A stretch of DNA of 64,000 nt from SAR324 cluster bacterium (GTDB lineage Bacteria > SAR324 > XYD2-FULL-50-16). The position numbers and the translations under genes were made by a program. The DNA lies in the NCBI GenBank assembly GCA_028282885.1, contig JANQGX010000010.1, positions 1-64,000 on the forward strand, read 5' to 3'. Numbering within the stretch: position 1 is the first letter of the stretch; each line of letters opens with the position of its first letter. The notes under the pieces are model-generated. The model worked only from the letters and a program-made list of their open reading frames with translations. It did not search any database and was not told the origin of the DNA. This document shows, piece after piece, positions 45,168 to 53,562 of this stretch.

Positions 45168-46598
45168 TTAAGTAGGATTATGCAATTCCACGAGAAGATT
45201 ATAATCCCTTTTCCCGGATTGGGTTACGGGAATAGCATCACTATCTTTTACTTGGATGACTGATTGGGCAAGTGAGTATTTTTTTGAAACCAAGTGCTTA
45301 ATTTTCTTACTCTCCTCAGGGTCCTTTGTTTCAACAATCAAAATCAATTTATCATCGCTCCCGATACAGGCAACGGAACAACCCACTTCTGATTCAAGCA
45401 TTGCTTCAACTTCATCAAGATTAATTCGAAGTCCAAATACTTTGATAAATCTTTTCTTTCTACCGGTAATGTAAAGATAACCATCCTCGTCTTTGTAACC
45501 TAAATCACCAGTATACAGCGTTCCTTTTTGCTCATCTTGTTTCTCAAGACATTCCCTGGACTCAGCATAGCCCAGCATCACGTTCGGTCCTTGATAAACA
45601 ATTTCACCGATTTCATTTGGGGCACAAACTTTTCCTTCTTCTTTGATCACAGAGATCTTACCTCCAGGTATGGCTATGCCCACTGAGTCACATTTCTCAA
45701 CCAGGTTTTCAGGCGGAATATAGGAAATTCTAGGGCTGGCTTCAGTTTGTCCATACATAACGAAAAACTTCATCCCTTTCATTTTTGCAATATCTGCAAA
45801 GTGTTTTATCTTCTCAGCAGCAAGCCTGCCACCTGCCTGGGTCAGTGTTTTTAAGTGAGGAAGATCCTTTCTTTCAAATCTTAATCTCTCCAACATGGAA
45901 AATGTAAATGGAACCCCTGATAAGGAAGAACACCTGTATTTTTCTAAATACTCCCAAAACTCCTTTTGCATCAAGGAAGAGCCTGTAAACACAATTTGTG
46001 CTCCTGCAAAAAGGTGCGAATTAATTATGGACAATCCGTAGGAATAGCTAATTGGAAGACTTGTGATTGCAACATCGTTTGAAGAGATATTCAGATACTC
46101 CTTGATTGATTCTGCATTTACCTGGATGTTTTGATAGGAAAGCCTGACGAATCGGTGACTACCCGTAGTACCGGAAGTGGAAAGCAATAGCGCAGTATCC
46201 GCGAACACTTCTGAATGCTCCATTGTGTTGCGTTTGTAAAACCTGACTGATGAGAGACAGTTCAAAAAGGTGTAGCCTTCAAAATGAAACTGGCCATTTT
46301 CCGGTACTAAGACAAACTCAGGTCGATATTTTTCTATCAGTTGTGATTTTAGCTCATTGTTTTGACTATCTTCAGTTAGTAGAACAGCATGACCACTCCT
46401 TAATGAAGCTAAATATCCTATCAGAGTAGAAACTGACTGATTGCACAATAGAAATACTAATCCCTTACCATTTAGTCTAAAATACTCGCCAAACTTTTCA
46501 ATCTCTGTGTTTATAGAATTAAATGAATACTCTTCATTCGAATCAGCATTAAAAAAAACGGATTTAGACGGAACTGAGTTATCTTTTTCAAAAAACAT
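45168..46598 (-). CDS. ANL-superfamily acyl-CoA/acyl-ACP ligase
   Basis: A 476-residue adenylate-forming ligase. Motifs in order: LLLSTSGTTGSHRFVRLS (P-loop), TSLPISYSYGLSI, FVMYGQTEASPRISYIP (A5), YTGDLGYKDEDGYLYITGRKKRFIKVFGLRINLDEVE (A7-A8), and PVTQSGKRDYNLL with the catalytic Lys (A10). It would load a free acid onto CoA, or onto the carrier protein encoded at 51460. It sits between the hotdog dehydratases and LuxE. Substrate chain length cannot be deduced. Confidence 0.88.
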   Translation of the reverse strand: MFFEKDNSVPSKSVFFNADSNEEYSFNSINTEIEKFGEYFRLNGKGLVFLLCNQSVSTLIGYLASLRSGHAVLLTEDSQNNELKSQLIEKYRPEFVLVPENGQFHFEGYTFLNCLSSVRFYKRNTMEHSEVFADTALLLSTSGTTGSHRFVRLSYQNIQVNAESIKEYLNISSNDVAITSLPISYSYGLSIINSHLFAGAQIVFTGSSLMQKEFWEYLEKYRCSSLSGVPFTFSMLERLRFERKDLPHLKTLTQAGGRLAAEKIKHFADIAKMKGMKFFVMYGQTEASPRISYIPPENLVEKCDSVGIAIPGGKISVIKEEGKVCAPNEIGEIVYQGPNVMLGYAESRECLEKQDEQKGTLYTGDLGYKDEDGYLYITGRKKRFIKVFGLRINLDEVEAMLESEVGCSVACIGSDDKLILIVETKDPEESKKIKHLVSKKYSLAQSVIQVKDSDAIPVTQSGKRDYNLLVELHNPT

Positions 46599-46702
46599 AG
46601 ATTAAATTAGATATTTGCAAATAACATTAACACAGATAAAACCGCATAACGATAGCAGACTTGTTTTTATTTTCCGTCCAAAATGCCTATTTAAGTTCGC
46701 TG

Positions 46703-47683
46703 TTACTGCTTCACCTTCGGCTTAAACTTGTCTAATTCATCAACAATGACAGCAGTAACCTCAAAAGACACCGCTTCCTCACCATTTACCTTACCTTCAA
46801 CATAGCCCTTAGCTACGCCGCGCGAAAGGCGCTCTAAATTCCCAAACAGTTCCAATGTATCACCTGGGATGATCTTACGTTTCAACTGAACATTCTTTAG
46901 CATACGATCAGCTGTTTCACGCCTTTTGTACTCATCTAAGCTTAATAACGTTAAAAGGAAACACTGCATACAACATTCAATTTGAATAAAACCCGGAACA
47001 CTCGGATCACCGGAGTAATGCGCCGGGAAGAACTTTTCATTGTATGTAAAGTTTTTTATTGCCTTTACAAATTTCCCGGGCTCTATATCAATTACTCGAT
47101 CCAAGAACAACCAGGGATATCTATTCAACATACATTCTCTTATTTTTTCTATGCCAAAATCTACTTTACTCTCCAGTGTTTCAATTTGATTGAGATCCCT
47201 GGTTGCATTGTCAGGATGTGCCTGCTGGTTATTGCCAGTTAACCCGGGAACATCGAATGTACATTCCATTGAACACGCAAGCTTACCGTTTACTTTTCCA
47301 TTGACTTTACCGCTCGCGACACCCTGCTCAAATTCAATTAAAGTCGCTTCAAAATCGAGTCTGTCTCCCGGTTCAATTTTTCTGAAAAACTGTACCTTAT
47401 TGAACTTACTTCCTGTCGCAACATGTCCACGGTATTCATCAGCAGTAAGAAAAGTCATCAAAAAAACTTGCGACATGGCTTCAATTTGAATGACATTCCA
47501 AACAAAGGGACTTGCTGTTTCATAACCTTGAAAGTACCACTCATTGTAAGTAAAAAGCTTGAATCCCTTTGCATACTTAAGCGGTACACAATCTGTTATT
47601 CGATCTATAAACAGCATTGGATATCGATTTTGCTGATGGGATATGATGCCCGGAATATCAAAAGATAGAGTTTGATTTACCAT
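46703..47683 (-). CDS. Tandem hotdog (FabZ/FabA-like) dehydratase with degenerate N-terminal site
   Basis: A 326-residue protein made of two consecutive FabZ-like hotdog domains (residues ~1-150 and ~165-320). Each has the NRYP(M/W)LF(I/L)DR entry and a Q-I-E active-site helix. The C-terminal half keeps the catalytic pair (H222 in FFPAHYSGDPS and E235 in FIQIECC). In the N-terminal half the matching His is Tyr54 (WYFQGYETASP), while the Glu (E68) remains, so this half is probably inactive or used for binding. FabZ removes water from 3-hydroxyacyl-ACP. The gene lies 2 bp after the single-domain homologue at 47686. Dimers of such tandem chains would resemble eukaryotic or PKS double hotdogs. 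Confidence 0.85.
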   Translation of the reverse strand: MVNQTLSFDIPGIISHQQNRYPMLFIDRITDCVPLKYAKGFKLFTYNEWYFQGYETASPFVWNVIQIEAMSQVFLMTFLTADEYRGHVATGSKFNKVQFFRKIEPGDRLDFEATLIEFEQGVASGKVNGKVNGKLACSMECTFDVPGLTGNNQQAHPDNATRDLNQIETLESKVDFGIEKIRECMLNRYPWLFLDRVIDIEPGKFVKAIKNFTYNEKFFPAHYSGDPSVPGFIQIECCMQCFLLTLLSLDEYKRRETADRMLKNVQLKRKIIPGDTLELFGNLERLSRGVAKGYVEGKVNGEEAVSFEVTAVIVDELDKFKPKVKQ

Positions 47684-47685
47684 TG

Positions 47686-48123
47686 TTAATCTCCTCCTGA
47701 AAGTTTATAGGTAATCTTACACTCACTGACTGTTTCATTATTAACACTTCCGGTAGCGCTTGCAGTGGCAATTCCCATAACAATGCGTTCAATCTGAACA
47801 CTTATATCAAATCTGTCACCCGGATAAACAGATTTATAGAAGCGAACCTTGTCTACACCTGCCAGCAGTATCGGAATATCCGAGAGTTTATCTGGATCTT
47901 CTGCAACGAGTAACGGCAAGGCAACTGCTTGCGTAAATGCCTCAATTTGCAAACTTCCAGGCATGATGGGTTGGTTTGTAAAATGTGCAGGGAAAAACCA
48001 TTCGTTATAAGTGAGGTTTTTAAATGCATAGCAGCTTACCTGCGGCTCTATTTCTGTTACACCGTCAAGCAGCAACATCGGATAATCGCGGTTTAAAATA
48101 GTAGAAATCTGAGAGATATCCAT
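47686..48123 (-). CDS. Single hotdog-fold dehydratase (FabZ-like)
   Basis: A 145-residue FabZ-like protein that would dehydrate a 3-hydroxyacyl-thioester. The catalytic His (H47) lies in EWFFPAHFTNQPIMPG and the Glu (E61) in SLQIEAFTQ. NRDYPMLLLDGV opens the domain. The usual hot-dog insertion G-x-F-P-G is altered to HFTNQP, so specificity likely differs from housekeeping FabZ. It lies between FabG (187 bp upstream) and the tandem protein, which starts 2 bp after it. Confidence 0.85.
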   Translation of the reverse strand: MDISQISTILNRDYPMLLLDGVTEIEPQVSCYAFKNLTYNEWFFPAHFTNQPIMPGSLQIEAFTQAVALPLLVAEDPDKLSDIPILLAGVDKVRFYKSVYPGDRFDISVQIERIVMGIATASATGSVNNETVSECKITYKLSGGD

Positions 48124-48309
48124 AGCTGTTAATCCTTGGTTATAATTAAGATGTCGACTTACTAAATAAACCTAAAACCATACTCTAAAACTATTTGCCA
48201 AGACGGCAACATCTCTTCATCCCTAGAGAGCTACCCCCTCTAGCTGCTGCAGAAAACAGAGACTCTGTTCAACAGGTTATATTTGAAACATCAAAATCAA
48301 GCTCCAAGA

Positions 48310-49050
48310 TCAAATATGCGCGAAACCATCAACACGGATATTTACTCCGTTAACATAACTGGATTTGTCACTTGCCAAGTATACACAAACATCGGCAACT
48401 TCATCAGGAAGCCCAACTCTGTGACTAAGATAAACACCGTCAACAAGCTGCTTCTGAATGTCGCATGGACCGGAACGGAACATATCAGTATCAATGAACC
48501 CTGGTGCAACAGCATTTACCCGGACATTAAACTCACCCAACTCTTTTGCGGCTGTTTTGGTCAAGGCAATAACCGCACCTTTAGAACTTGAATAGGCTGT
48601 TTGTCCCCTCATTCCTCCTTCATCACCACATATACTGGTGATGTTTATGATTGCACCGCTTTTCTGCTTTGACATTATTCTTGACGCATACGACATCAGT
48701 TCAAAGACAGCAAAAACGTTTACCTCATAAATGTCTTTTAGAGTAGCTCTGTCAAGCATTGTAATAAGGGTATCGACTAATATCCCTGCATTGTTTACCA
48801 AGCAATCTAATCGACCCTGCTCTTTCTTTATTCTAATAAAGGCTTCTCTAGTCGCATCTCTATCAGTTACATCGAAATACACAGGAATTATAGACCCTTC
48901 GCCATAATCTTTGTCACAAAGTGAAGTAAGTGAGCCAGGTTTTCTTGCGTTTGCATATACAGTAGCCCCGTTTTCAGCAAATTTTTCGACCACACTTTTG
49001 CCTATACCCCTGTTACACCCAGTTACAAAGGCTATTTTTCCTTCCAACAT
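48310..49050 (-). CDS. 3-oxoacyl-ACP reductase-like SDR (FabG family)
   Basis: A 246-residue short-chain dehydrogenase. Motifs: KIAFVTGCNRGIGKSVV (cofactor binding), CLVNNAGILVDTL, INITSICGDEGG with the catalytic Ser, and AYSSSKGAV for Tyr/Lys. VAPGFIDTDM and the C-terminal YVNGVNIRVDGF are typical of FabG. It would reduce a 3-keto group on an acyl-ACP, or less likely on a sugar. Together with the hotdog proteins it gives two of the four steps of a fatty-acid cycle. No ketosynthase gene was found near it. Confidence 0.87.
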   Translation of the reverse strand: MLEGKIAFVTGCNRGIGKSVVEKFAENGATVYANARKPGSLTSLCDKDYGEGSIIPVYFDVTDRDATREAFIRIKKEQGRLDCLVNNAGILVDTLITMLDRATLKDIYEVNVFAVFELMSYASRIMSKQKSGAIINITSICGDEGGMRGQTAYSSSKGAVIALTKTAAKELGEFNVRVNAVAPGFIDTDMFRSGPCDIQKQLVDGVYLSHRVGLPDEVADVCVYLASDKSSYVNGVNIRVDGFAHI

Positions 49051-49091
49051 AATTATATTATCTCCATCGCATGAGAAATCATTTTTTGAAA

Positions 49092-49742
49092 CTAACGAAA
49101 AACTTTATGATCATCCTTACCGCGAGTTACTCTTGCAGGATTTCCGACAACAGTGCTTCCAGCAGGAACATCTCTGAACACTGCAGAACCCATCGCAACG
49201 ATCACATCATCACCGATTTTCAGTGACTCCATTATGGCAGACTGCATTCCAACGAAAACACGATCTCCAAAAACCGTTCCTCCACCGGGAGCACAGAACG
49301 GAGACAGTACAGTATGATTCCCAACTATTATATCATGTCCAACGTCACAGAATGGCTGAATCAATGCATTAGTTCCTAGTTCAACTCCCGTGTGTATTGT
49401 TGAGTATTCACAAATAATAGCACCTTCGTTGATTTTTGCCGTTGGTGAGATAATTGCTGTAGGATCAATTAAGCGGGTCATCCTTATGCCTTCGTTCGTC
49501 AATTTTTGATACAATTCTTGTCTTGAAGAAGGTTCACCAACTGCTACCAAGCATTCATAATCTTCCTTCTGGCTTTTTAGAGAATCAAATCGAATGCTCT
49601 TAGTACCAAAAAAGTCGCCTTCATCTCTAAAGTCATCGATAAAATCGATGTTACTCCAAAGGGATGAAACAAGATTACGTCTGGTTGCTATATCGTAAAT
49701 CTCGCGTCCCAGTCCGCCGGAACCATAGATACCTAATTTCAT
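49092..49742 (-). CDS. NeuD/PglD-family sugar O/N-acetyltransferase
   Basis: A 216-residue left-handed beta-helix acyltransferase. The N-terminal nucleotide-binding-like domain has YGSGGLGREIYDIA. The hexapeptide repeats run from NEGAIICEYSTIHTGVELG to AMGSAVFRDVPAGSTVVGNPARV, with the catalytic His in DVGHDI. In NeuD/PglD/PerB/VioB relatives this type acetylates 4-amino or hydroxyl groups of NDP-sugars using acetyl- or acyl-CoA. Its context next to an ACP/acyl cluster and DegT gene suggests an N-acyl transfer to an amino sugar, which is an inference. A decayed paralogue lies at 51712-52135. Confidence 0.86.
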   Translation of the reverse strand: MKLGIYGSGGLGREIYDIATRRNLVSSLWSNIDFIDDFRDEGDFFGTKSIRFDSLKSQKEDYECLVAVGEPSSRQELYQKLTNEGIRMTRLIDPTAIISPTAKINEGAIICEYSTIHTGVELGTNALIQPFCDVGHDIIVGNHTVLSPFCAPGGGTVFGDRVFVGMQSAIMESLKIGDDVIVAMGSAVFRDVPAGSTVVGNPARVTRGKDDHKVFR

Positions 49743-49822
49743 TTTCGTCTCCTTTAATACTGATAGCTTTTAAGCAAACACTCATTTAAAAAATCTATAC
49801 CTAATAAAAGCGCCATTACTAA

Positions 49823-50551
49823 TCATCTGTCATCAAAATCTGATAACATTTTCTTTTGAAACTCATCCCCGTGCCCCGGTAAAATCCAAATATCATCATT
49901 AATGTCACTTAAAAACGGTTTAGTGTACTTCTCATAATCACCCCTACTTCCTTCTGGAAACCGTGTAATGACAGGCATATCTTTTATCAGCGAATCCCCT
50001 GTGAAGAGAAATTGATCATCCATCAAAATGCAACAACTACCAGGAGAATGTCCTGGCGTTGATGTGAACCTAAGTAAATGTCTATTCCATCTATATTCCA
50101 TTTCAATATCAAACACCTCATCTGCAATGCAGATATAGGGTTCATTTTTACTTGCAAACTGCTTGGCCTCTATCCTTCCATTACTCTTGTCTTTATCTGC
50201 GATTATTCTTGCAACAAGCAATGGCCTGTTATTCTTGGGTACTGCAATCCTCTCAGCACACCGTCTTTGACAAAATAGCTTGCTTTCGAATTTTTCGCGA
50301 TACCAATTGACTCCAGAAGTATGATCATGATGCTCATGTGTGAGGAAAATAGTCACAAATGATATCTTTGCATTTCTCATTATTGAGTACGCATCTTCAG
50401 AGATGTTCGGGTCTATTACAAGTGCCTGGTCATCTTCAAGGATCATGTACATATTTGATGATATTGGCTCAAATACAAACCGAAATATATCACAGTTATC
50501 GAATATTTTGTACTCAGTTTGATTTCGATTATTCCTGTTTGCTTTCATCAT
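49823..50551 (-). CDS. Metallo-beta-lactamase-fold hydrolase
   Basis: A 242-residue MBL-fold protein with the full metal-site set: HEHHDH, GHSPG (third His), GDSL (Asp) and PGHG (last His). The group (glyoxalase II-like) usually hydrolyses thioesters. Between the FabZ-like gene at 50970 and the NeuD-like gene it could act as an acyl-ACP/CoA thioesterase, releasing the finished acid for the LuxE or ANL enzyme. That role is inferred from position only. The N-terminus has a short non-conserved stretch of basic residues. Confidence 0.82.
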   Translation of the reverse strand: MMKANRNNRNQTEYKIFDNCDIFRFVFEPISSNMYMILEDDQALVIDPNISEDAYSIMRNAKISFVTIFLTHEHHDHTSGVNWYREKFESKLFCQRRCAERIAVPKNNRPLLVARIIADKDKSNGRIEAKQFASKNEPYICIADEVFDIEMEYRWNRHLLRFTSTPGHSPGSCCILMDDQFLFTGDSLIKDMPVITRFPEGSRGDYEKYTKPFLSDINDDIWILPGHGDEFQKKMLSDFDDR

Positions 50552-50969
50552 TAAACAAACTATGATTCGATTTTCTTGAAGTCAGGTGGAATATGAGTCA
50601 CTCGAAAGGGCAGCAAAACAAGATCTGATTGTGAGTAGTTCTTGCTTTTTCAAAAGAAAACACCCCTCTGAAAAAGCATTTAACTACTCATACCAAAACT
50701 GAATATTAGCTCGTTTAAAGCAAAATGTTGTAGAACTGCTTTTTGGAGTTGGTTTAAATGCGCTGACTATTTTGATGACTACAAATAGCCATTGGTTGGT
50801 AGTTTTTTGTGGAAGGTGTAATTCTTACGGATCCAATCGGTCTTTCGATTGTTGCTCCAGAAATCTGATTTTGCTCAGAATTCTAATACTTCGCCTATTC
50901 GATAGTACATCAAACAGCTCCTTTTGGTATCAAGGCGCGAATACCAATGCGTTCACGCTGAACATCATA
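50552..50969. other. 418-bp gap; possible decayed hotdog gene fragment
   Basis: No intact gene is seen. On the minus strand, directly after the TAG that ends the FabZ-like gene and in its frame, a translation reads YDVQRERIGIRALIPKGAV, then a stop, CTIE, another stop, and ISGATIE. This weakly resembles the end of a hotdog dehydratase (compare VQIERIVMGIATAS in the gene at 47686). It may be the remains of a duplicated hotdog domain, or chance. No hairpin terminator stands out. Confidence 0.25.
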
Positions 50970-51455
50970 CTACTTGGTACCGTCACTTTTAGCGGGTAAA
51001 AACTGTTTTAGCAGATCCGGAATTGAAATCGTCATATCAGCTTCAACTGCAATTTCATCATTTGTATAACCGACGCCTTTACCTATAGCTATGCCCCTTT
51101 TCCATGATAGAACGTTCGTTTCAATTACCAATTTATCACCAGGCAGAACCTCTTTCTTGAATCGCACTGTATGAGACAAACCGTGAACCACTTTTCCTTT
51201 ATTTCCTGGCAAAGTGGTTATCGCAACGGTGAGCATTTGGGCTAATGCTTCCAATTGAAGAGCCCCTGGCATATTCGGTGCCCCAGGAAAATGCTCTGGA
51301 AAATACCATTCATTCAAGGTCAAATTCTTGTAACCCTTTGCACTTACTCCTGGTATTACCTCTTCGACGTAGTCGATCATCAAAAACGGGTATCGATTTG
51401 GTTGATACTCTTGAAGTTGTACCGGATCTAAACTGAATCCCTTGTTTTCACTCAT
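50970..51455 (-). CDS. Hotdog-fold dehydratase (FabZ-like), adjacent to ACP
   Basis: A 161-residue FabZ-like protein with a well-preserved active site: H55 in EWYFPEHFPGAPNMPG and E69 in ALQLEALAQ. YQPNRYPFLMIDYV opens the domain. It would convert 3-hydroxyacyl-ACP to enoyl-ACP. The ATG at 51455 follows the ACP stop by a few bases, with GGAG as ribosome binding site inside the ACP end. An upstream ATG at 51473 overlapping the ACP gene is less likely. Adjacent position suggests that this is the cognate dehydratase of the carrier protein. Confidence 0.87.
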   Translation of the reverse strand: MSENKGFSLDPVQLQEYQPNRYPFLMIDYVEEVIPGVSAKGYKNLTLNEWYFPEHFPGAPNMPGALQLEALAQMLTVAITTLPGNKGKVVHGLSHTVRFKKEVLPGDKLVIETNVLSWKRGIAIGKGVGYTNDEIAVEADMTISIPDLLKQFLPAKSDGTK

Positions 51456-51459
51456 GGTG

Positions 51460-51699
51460 TCATACTCCATCAATGCTGTACTTTTTTAGAATTTCTTTCC
51501 CTTTTTCATAACTTGAAAAGTCCACGATATCGTCAGTCTCCAACATTATGTCAAATGCGTCCTCTAAACCGGCTATCAATCCCATATGCCCAACGCTGTC
51601 CCACTCAGCTATGCTTTGATAAGCAAGTTCTTCAAGTTGTGATGATTCAACACCAAATGCATTTATAAAAGCTTCATTGTACTTGTCTAAATTTGTCAT
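51460..51699 (-). CDS. Acyl carrier protein
   Basis: A 79-residue acidic carrier protein. The phosphopantetheine site is S35 in EWDSVGHMGL, with the helix LIAGLEDAFDIMLETDDIVDF following as in ACP helix III and the recognition helix. It would hold acyl intermediates for the FabG, FabZ-like and ANL/LuxE-type proteins nearby. The ATG at 51699 is preferred; an in-frame TTG at 51711 adds four residues. Its end overlaps the upstream region of the FabZ-like gene. It starts 12 bp downstream of a decayed acetyltransferase gene. Confidence 0.88.
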   Translation of the reverse strand: MTNLDKYNEAFINAFGVESSQLEELAYQSIAEWDSVGHMGLIAGLEDAFDIMLETDDIVDFSSYEKGKEILKKYSIDGV

Positions 51700-51711
51700 A
51701 ACGCCCCGCAA

Positions 51712-52135
51712 TTATTTAAAAATTATCCTATTTTCGTTTCTCCTGACAACTCTGGTAGGATTACCCGAAACTATCATTCCATCATCAATACTTCGTTATA
51801 CCATTGAACCCAATTCGATGAAAGAATCAGTTCGTATTTTAAGACTGGCATGTATATTCGTTCCCATGCCCTAAATGAAAACAATCGCCGATTTAAATTC
51901 CTGTACTAGCCATGAACCCGACTACATTTAAGCAATAACTGCCTATGCCATTATTATGCCCGGATGCATATCAGGGTTGTGTTGCTGCAGTGTTTACTAT
52001 TGATTCGTAGCCTTCACTTAAAATAGCTGTCTCCGTGACAAATGCATTGGGCTGACTTATTAGCATAAAGAGAGAGCGACCCGCTTGGCCTTCTGCAATG
52101 ATATTTCTTCGCAATGGAACTGTCTTGCAAAATAG
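51712..52135 (-). pseudogene. Decayed NeuD-type hexapeptide acetyltransferase
   Basis: The minus strand encodes, in broken frames, the hexapeptide part of a NeuD-like protein. At the end MGTNIHASLKIRTDSFIELGSMV, then a stop, then DDGMIVSGNPTRVVRR matches the C-terminus of the intact protein at 49092 (GSAVFRDVPAGSTVVGNPARV). Upstream, NAFVTETAILSEGYESI and GIGSYCLN read like earlier coils, separated by stops and a frame change; about ten residues seem deleted in the middle. The N-terminal half is not visible. It is probably an old paralogue lost after the DegT gene. Confidence 0.7.
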
Positions 52136-52388
52136 TATCAGCTGTCTGATTTATCGCAGTTGGCAAAAAATATTTCACTCAATAGTTGAGTCTGTTAGTT
52201 TGTCCTCTTAGCATTATCATAAGGCTCCTTACCAAATCTGCCAGCTCAGTATTTTGCCAACTTATATTGCTTCCGCCCATTTTGATTCTATAATACTTCC
52301 AATACACCAGATTAAAGATTTCATCTTGAGTATTTGAATCAATTATGCGTAGGAAAAAATTGAAAATCACTCTTCAAAAAAATAAAAT
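52136..52388. other. 253-bp remainder of the gap, no supported gene
   Basis: Between the decayed acetyltransferase and the DegT gene lies a minus-strand open frame of 63 codons (52179-52370), starting MIFNFFLRIIDS. It has no recognised motif. It could be the N-terminal remnant of the decayed acetyltransferase region or another acyltransferase, or non-coding. No terminator was found. Confidence 0.2.
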
Positions 52389-53471
52389 TTAGCCCTTTAC
52401 AATCTGTATAATTCGCTCAATTTTTTCTAATTCCAGATTGAGGTACAATGGTAAGCACAGAATTCGTTTAGAAATATCCTCAGATATTGGAACCGATTGA
52501 TAATCAACAACCTCTGTGTATGTATTAACCGAAGGGTAAAAATACCTTCTTGGATAGATATCTTCTGCCACCAACTTGTTAACAGTATTAACCAATTGAT
52601 CCTCACTGTCGAATATGACAGGGAAATATGAATAGTTCGCTTCCCCACATTTTGTAATCTGCATTCGGACGAATTCTGTGTCCTTCAATCCATCCTTGTA
52701 GTATTTATATTTGTTTTTCCTGTCTGCCAATACTGCATCATAATACTTCAGATTGGCCAAACCAAGGGCTGCATGTACCTCTGTCATTTTACCGTTAAAA
52801 CCATCCTCTATAACGTTCTTCACATTATCATGTCCGAAAAAACGAATTCGCTTCAGTTTTTCATGCAAAACCGGATCCTGAGTTATACATCCACCCCCCT
52901 CTGCTGTGTTGAACAGCTTTGTTGCGTGAAGACTTGTCGCTGAAATATCACCCGCCACTAAAAGGCTATTACCATTAAAACTGGAACCTATGGCATGTGC
53001 TGCATCATATATAACTTTCAAATTATGCTTTTCTGCAATTCGATCAATTGCCGCCACATCACATGGGTTACCAAATACATGGACAGGCATAATGCCAACT
53101 GTCCGATCTGTAATTAAATTCTCAATCTTCTCCGGATCGATATTCAATGTTTCAGGATCAATGTCACAGAATACAGGTTTAGAACCCTCCCATTTTATCG
53201 CGCTGACGGTGGCAATCCAAGTGAAGGGAGTGGTAATTATCTCACCTTTTAATTCCAAGGCTTTTATTGCCATTTGAATCGCAATTGTTCCGTTGGAGAT
53301 CGCAACAAAATTCTTAATTTGCAACATAGAACAGATCTCTTTTTCTAACTGCTGAACCAATGGACCATTATGAGTAAGAATACCGCTTTCCCACACTCCT
53401 TGTAGGATTTCAACATACTCATCTAAAGGTGCTAAGGACGGTTGAGTAACATAAACAGATTTTTCAGTCAT
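52389..53471 (-). CDS. DegT/DnrJ/EryC1-family PLP aminotransferase (NDP-sugar)
   Basis: A 360-residue sugar aminotransferase. It starts VYVTQPSLAPLDEYVE, has ISNGTIAIQMAIKAL and TTPFTWIATVSAI, and carries the PLP lysine in SLHATKLFNTAEGGG. The motif with HATK and EGG resembles VioA/DesI-type 4-aminotransferases, which convert NDP-4-keto-6-deoxyhexoses to 4-amino sugars with glutamate. Upstream genes for a 2,3-dehydratase and an oxidoreductase suggest that the product is a 4-amino-2,4,6-trideoxyhexose. Position of amination is inferred, not proven. Confidence 0.85.
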   Translation of the reverse strand: MTEKSVYVTQPSLAPLDEYVEILQGVWESGILTHNGPLVQQLEKEICSMLQIKNFVAISNGTIAIQMAIKALELKGEIITTPFTWIATVSAIKWEGSKPVFCDIDPETLNIDPEKIENLITDRTVGIMPVHVFGNPCDVAAIDRIAEKHNLKVIYDAAHAIGSSFNGNSLLVAGDISATSLHATKLFNTAEGGGCITQDPVLHEKLKRIRFFGHDNVKNVIEDGFNGKMTEVHAALGLANLKYYDAVLADRKNKYKYYKDGLKDTEFVRMQITKCGEANYSYFPVIFDSEDQLVNTVNKLVAEDIYPRRYFYPSVNTYTEVVDYQSVPISEDISKRILCLPLYLNLELEKIERIIQIVKG

Positions 53472-53562
53472 TTTAGTAGATATGGATGAATAAGGAGAGA
53501 TTCAAACCTAATTAAGATTTGTGTTTGTTTTTCAATAAAATGCAGTGACAACCAATCTAAGC

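Noticed and set aside
50772..50999. Plus-strand open frame of 75 codons opposite the end of the FabZ-like gene
   Set aside because: It overlaps the antisense of a gene with clear motifs, has no recognisable domain or ribosome binding site, and the minus-strand reading explains the region better.
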